A stretch of DNA of 64,000 nucleotides from Paenibacillus fonticola DSM 21315. Its GTDB lineage: Bacteria; Bacillota; Bacilli; Paenibacillales; Paenibacillaceae. This document shows positions 63,691 to 64,000 of this stretch, piece after piece. The DNA is taken from assembly GCF_000381905.1 (NCBI RefSeq), contig NZ_KB907248.1:213643-277642 (forward strand), written 5' to 3'. Numbering within the stretch: the stretch's first letter is position 1; each line of letters begins with the position of its first letter. The position numbers were made by a program, and so were the translations under genes. The notes under the pieces are model-generated. The model searched no databases, was not told the origin of the DNA, and was given only the letters and a program-made list of their open reading frames with translations.

Positions 63691-64000
63691 ATAACGAAGC
63701 TGATGATCGCTATCTGTGTAAAAATAACCCTTCTCAAAATGTAACGAAGCTGGGTAACGTTATTTCAGTCTTTACTGCTCCAAACAGAGGATAAACCGCA
63801 AATAGAGTGTCTGAGATTCGTTGCTATGAACGTTTTTGTCAAACCCTCTATTTTTTCTGCCTGAGCACGTGGCGCGAGAGCAAAAATGCGAGCGACGGTC
63901 GGCACGCTGCTATCCGTGGGTTGGGTACCACATGTTATGCCTTCGTCAAGGAGAGCTTTTGCAAGCTAGAAACGCACGTTCAGTTCTTGGCAAACCTAGT

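Larger units (their letters stand above)
63346..64000. other. 655-base tail without an intact gene
   Basis: It contains hairpin-forming sequence (AGCCTGA / TCAGGCT at about 63390-63416), a decayed transposase-like fragment (63455-63690) and a short tandem repeat. From 63690 to 64000 I see scattered repeats of the GTAACGAAGCTG type but no coding sequence I can support. Confidence 0.6.

Overview
The window looks like chromosomal DNA of a spore-forming, low-to-mid GC Bacillota, most like Paenibacillus. It carries the Bacillus-type housekeeping neighbourhood lepA-hemW-hrcA-grpE-dnaK-dnaJ ... prmA-rsmE-mtaB ... rpsU-yqeY-yqfC-yqfD-phoH-yqfF-ybeY-dgkA-cdd-era-yqzL-recO-glyQ-glyS-yqxD-dnaG-sigA, including sporulation-associated genes (yqfC, yqfD) and a perfect CIRCE heat-shock operator. 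Most genes lie on the minus strand, so the window reads biologically from right to left. The genus is inferred from synteny and protein character; no database was consulted.

Layout on the minus strand from left to right: sigA (cut by the window edge), dnaG, yqxD and the glycyl-tRNA synthetase pair glyQS behind a T-box leader (1-6250). Then come recO, the small gene yqzL, era, cdd, dgkA, ybeY, the 7TM-HD protein yqfF, phoH, yqfD and yqfC (6244-14434), and yqeY-rpsU with a strong promoter (14835-15555). A HIT protein is preceded by a probable unannotated structured small RNA with a canonical Fnr/CRP box at -41.5 (15598-16180). Next is a DNA-repair block sbcC, sbcD, addA, addB (16319-28939) with three short tandem-repeat arrays in or next to coding sequence. 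After that come rlmI, a divergent Na/Pi-cotransporter-like gene, a Nudix hydrolase, mtaB, rsmE, a frameshifted site-2 protease and prmA (29169-36219).

From 36.3 to 43.8 kb an accessory segment sits between prmA and dnaJ, which are neighbours in Bacillus subtilis. It holds a Gfo/Idh oxidoreductase, small spore- or stress-type proteins and a secreted Gly-rich protein with YxcD. It also holds an extracytoplasmic fumarate-reductase-like flavoprotein with a separate FMN-binding lipoprotein, both next to a DcuS/DcuR-type two-component system. The heat-shock operon, a GNAT acetyltransferase, hemW and lepA follow (43.9-52.7 kb).

From 53.0 to 63.3 kb lies a complete-looking cytoplasmic beta-mannan/mannooligosaccharide utilisation locus: a CE7-type acetyl esterase, a GH130 mannooligosaccharide phosphorylase and an ABC importer without its ATPase, divergent from a LacI regulator, a frameshifted GH113-like mannanase, a cellobiose 2-epimerase and a second GH130 enzyme of the mannosylglucose phosphorylase type. 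Together they would import mannooligosaccharides, deacetylate and shorten them, epimerise mannobiose to mannosylglucose and split that with phosphate. LacI-type palindromes and a cre-like site lie in the divergent promoter region. The last ~650 bases hold decayed transposase-like sequence and no intact gene.
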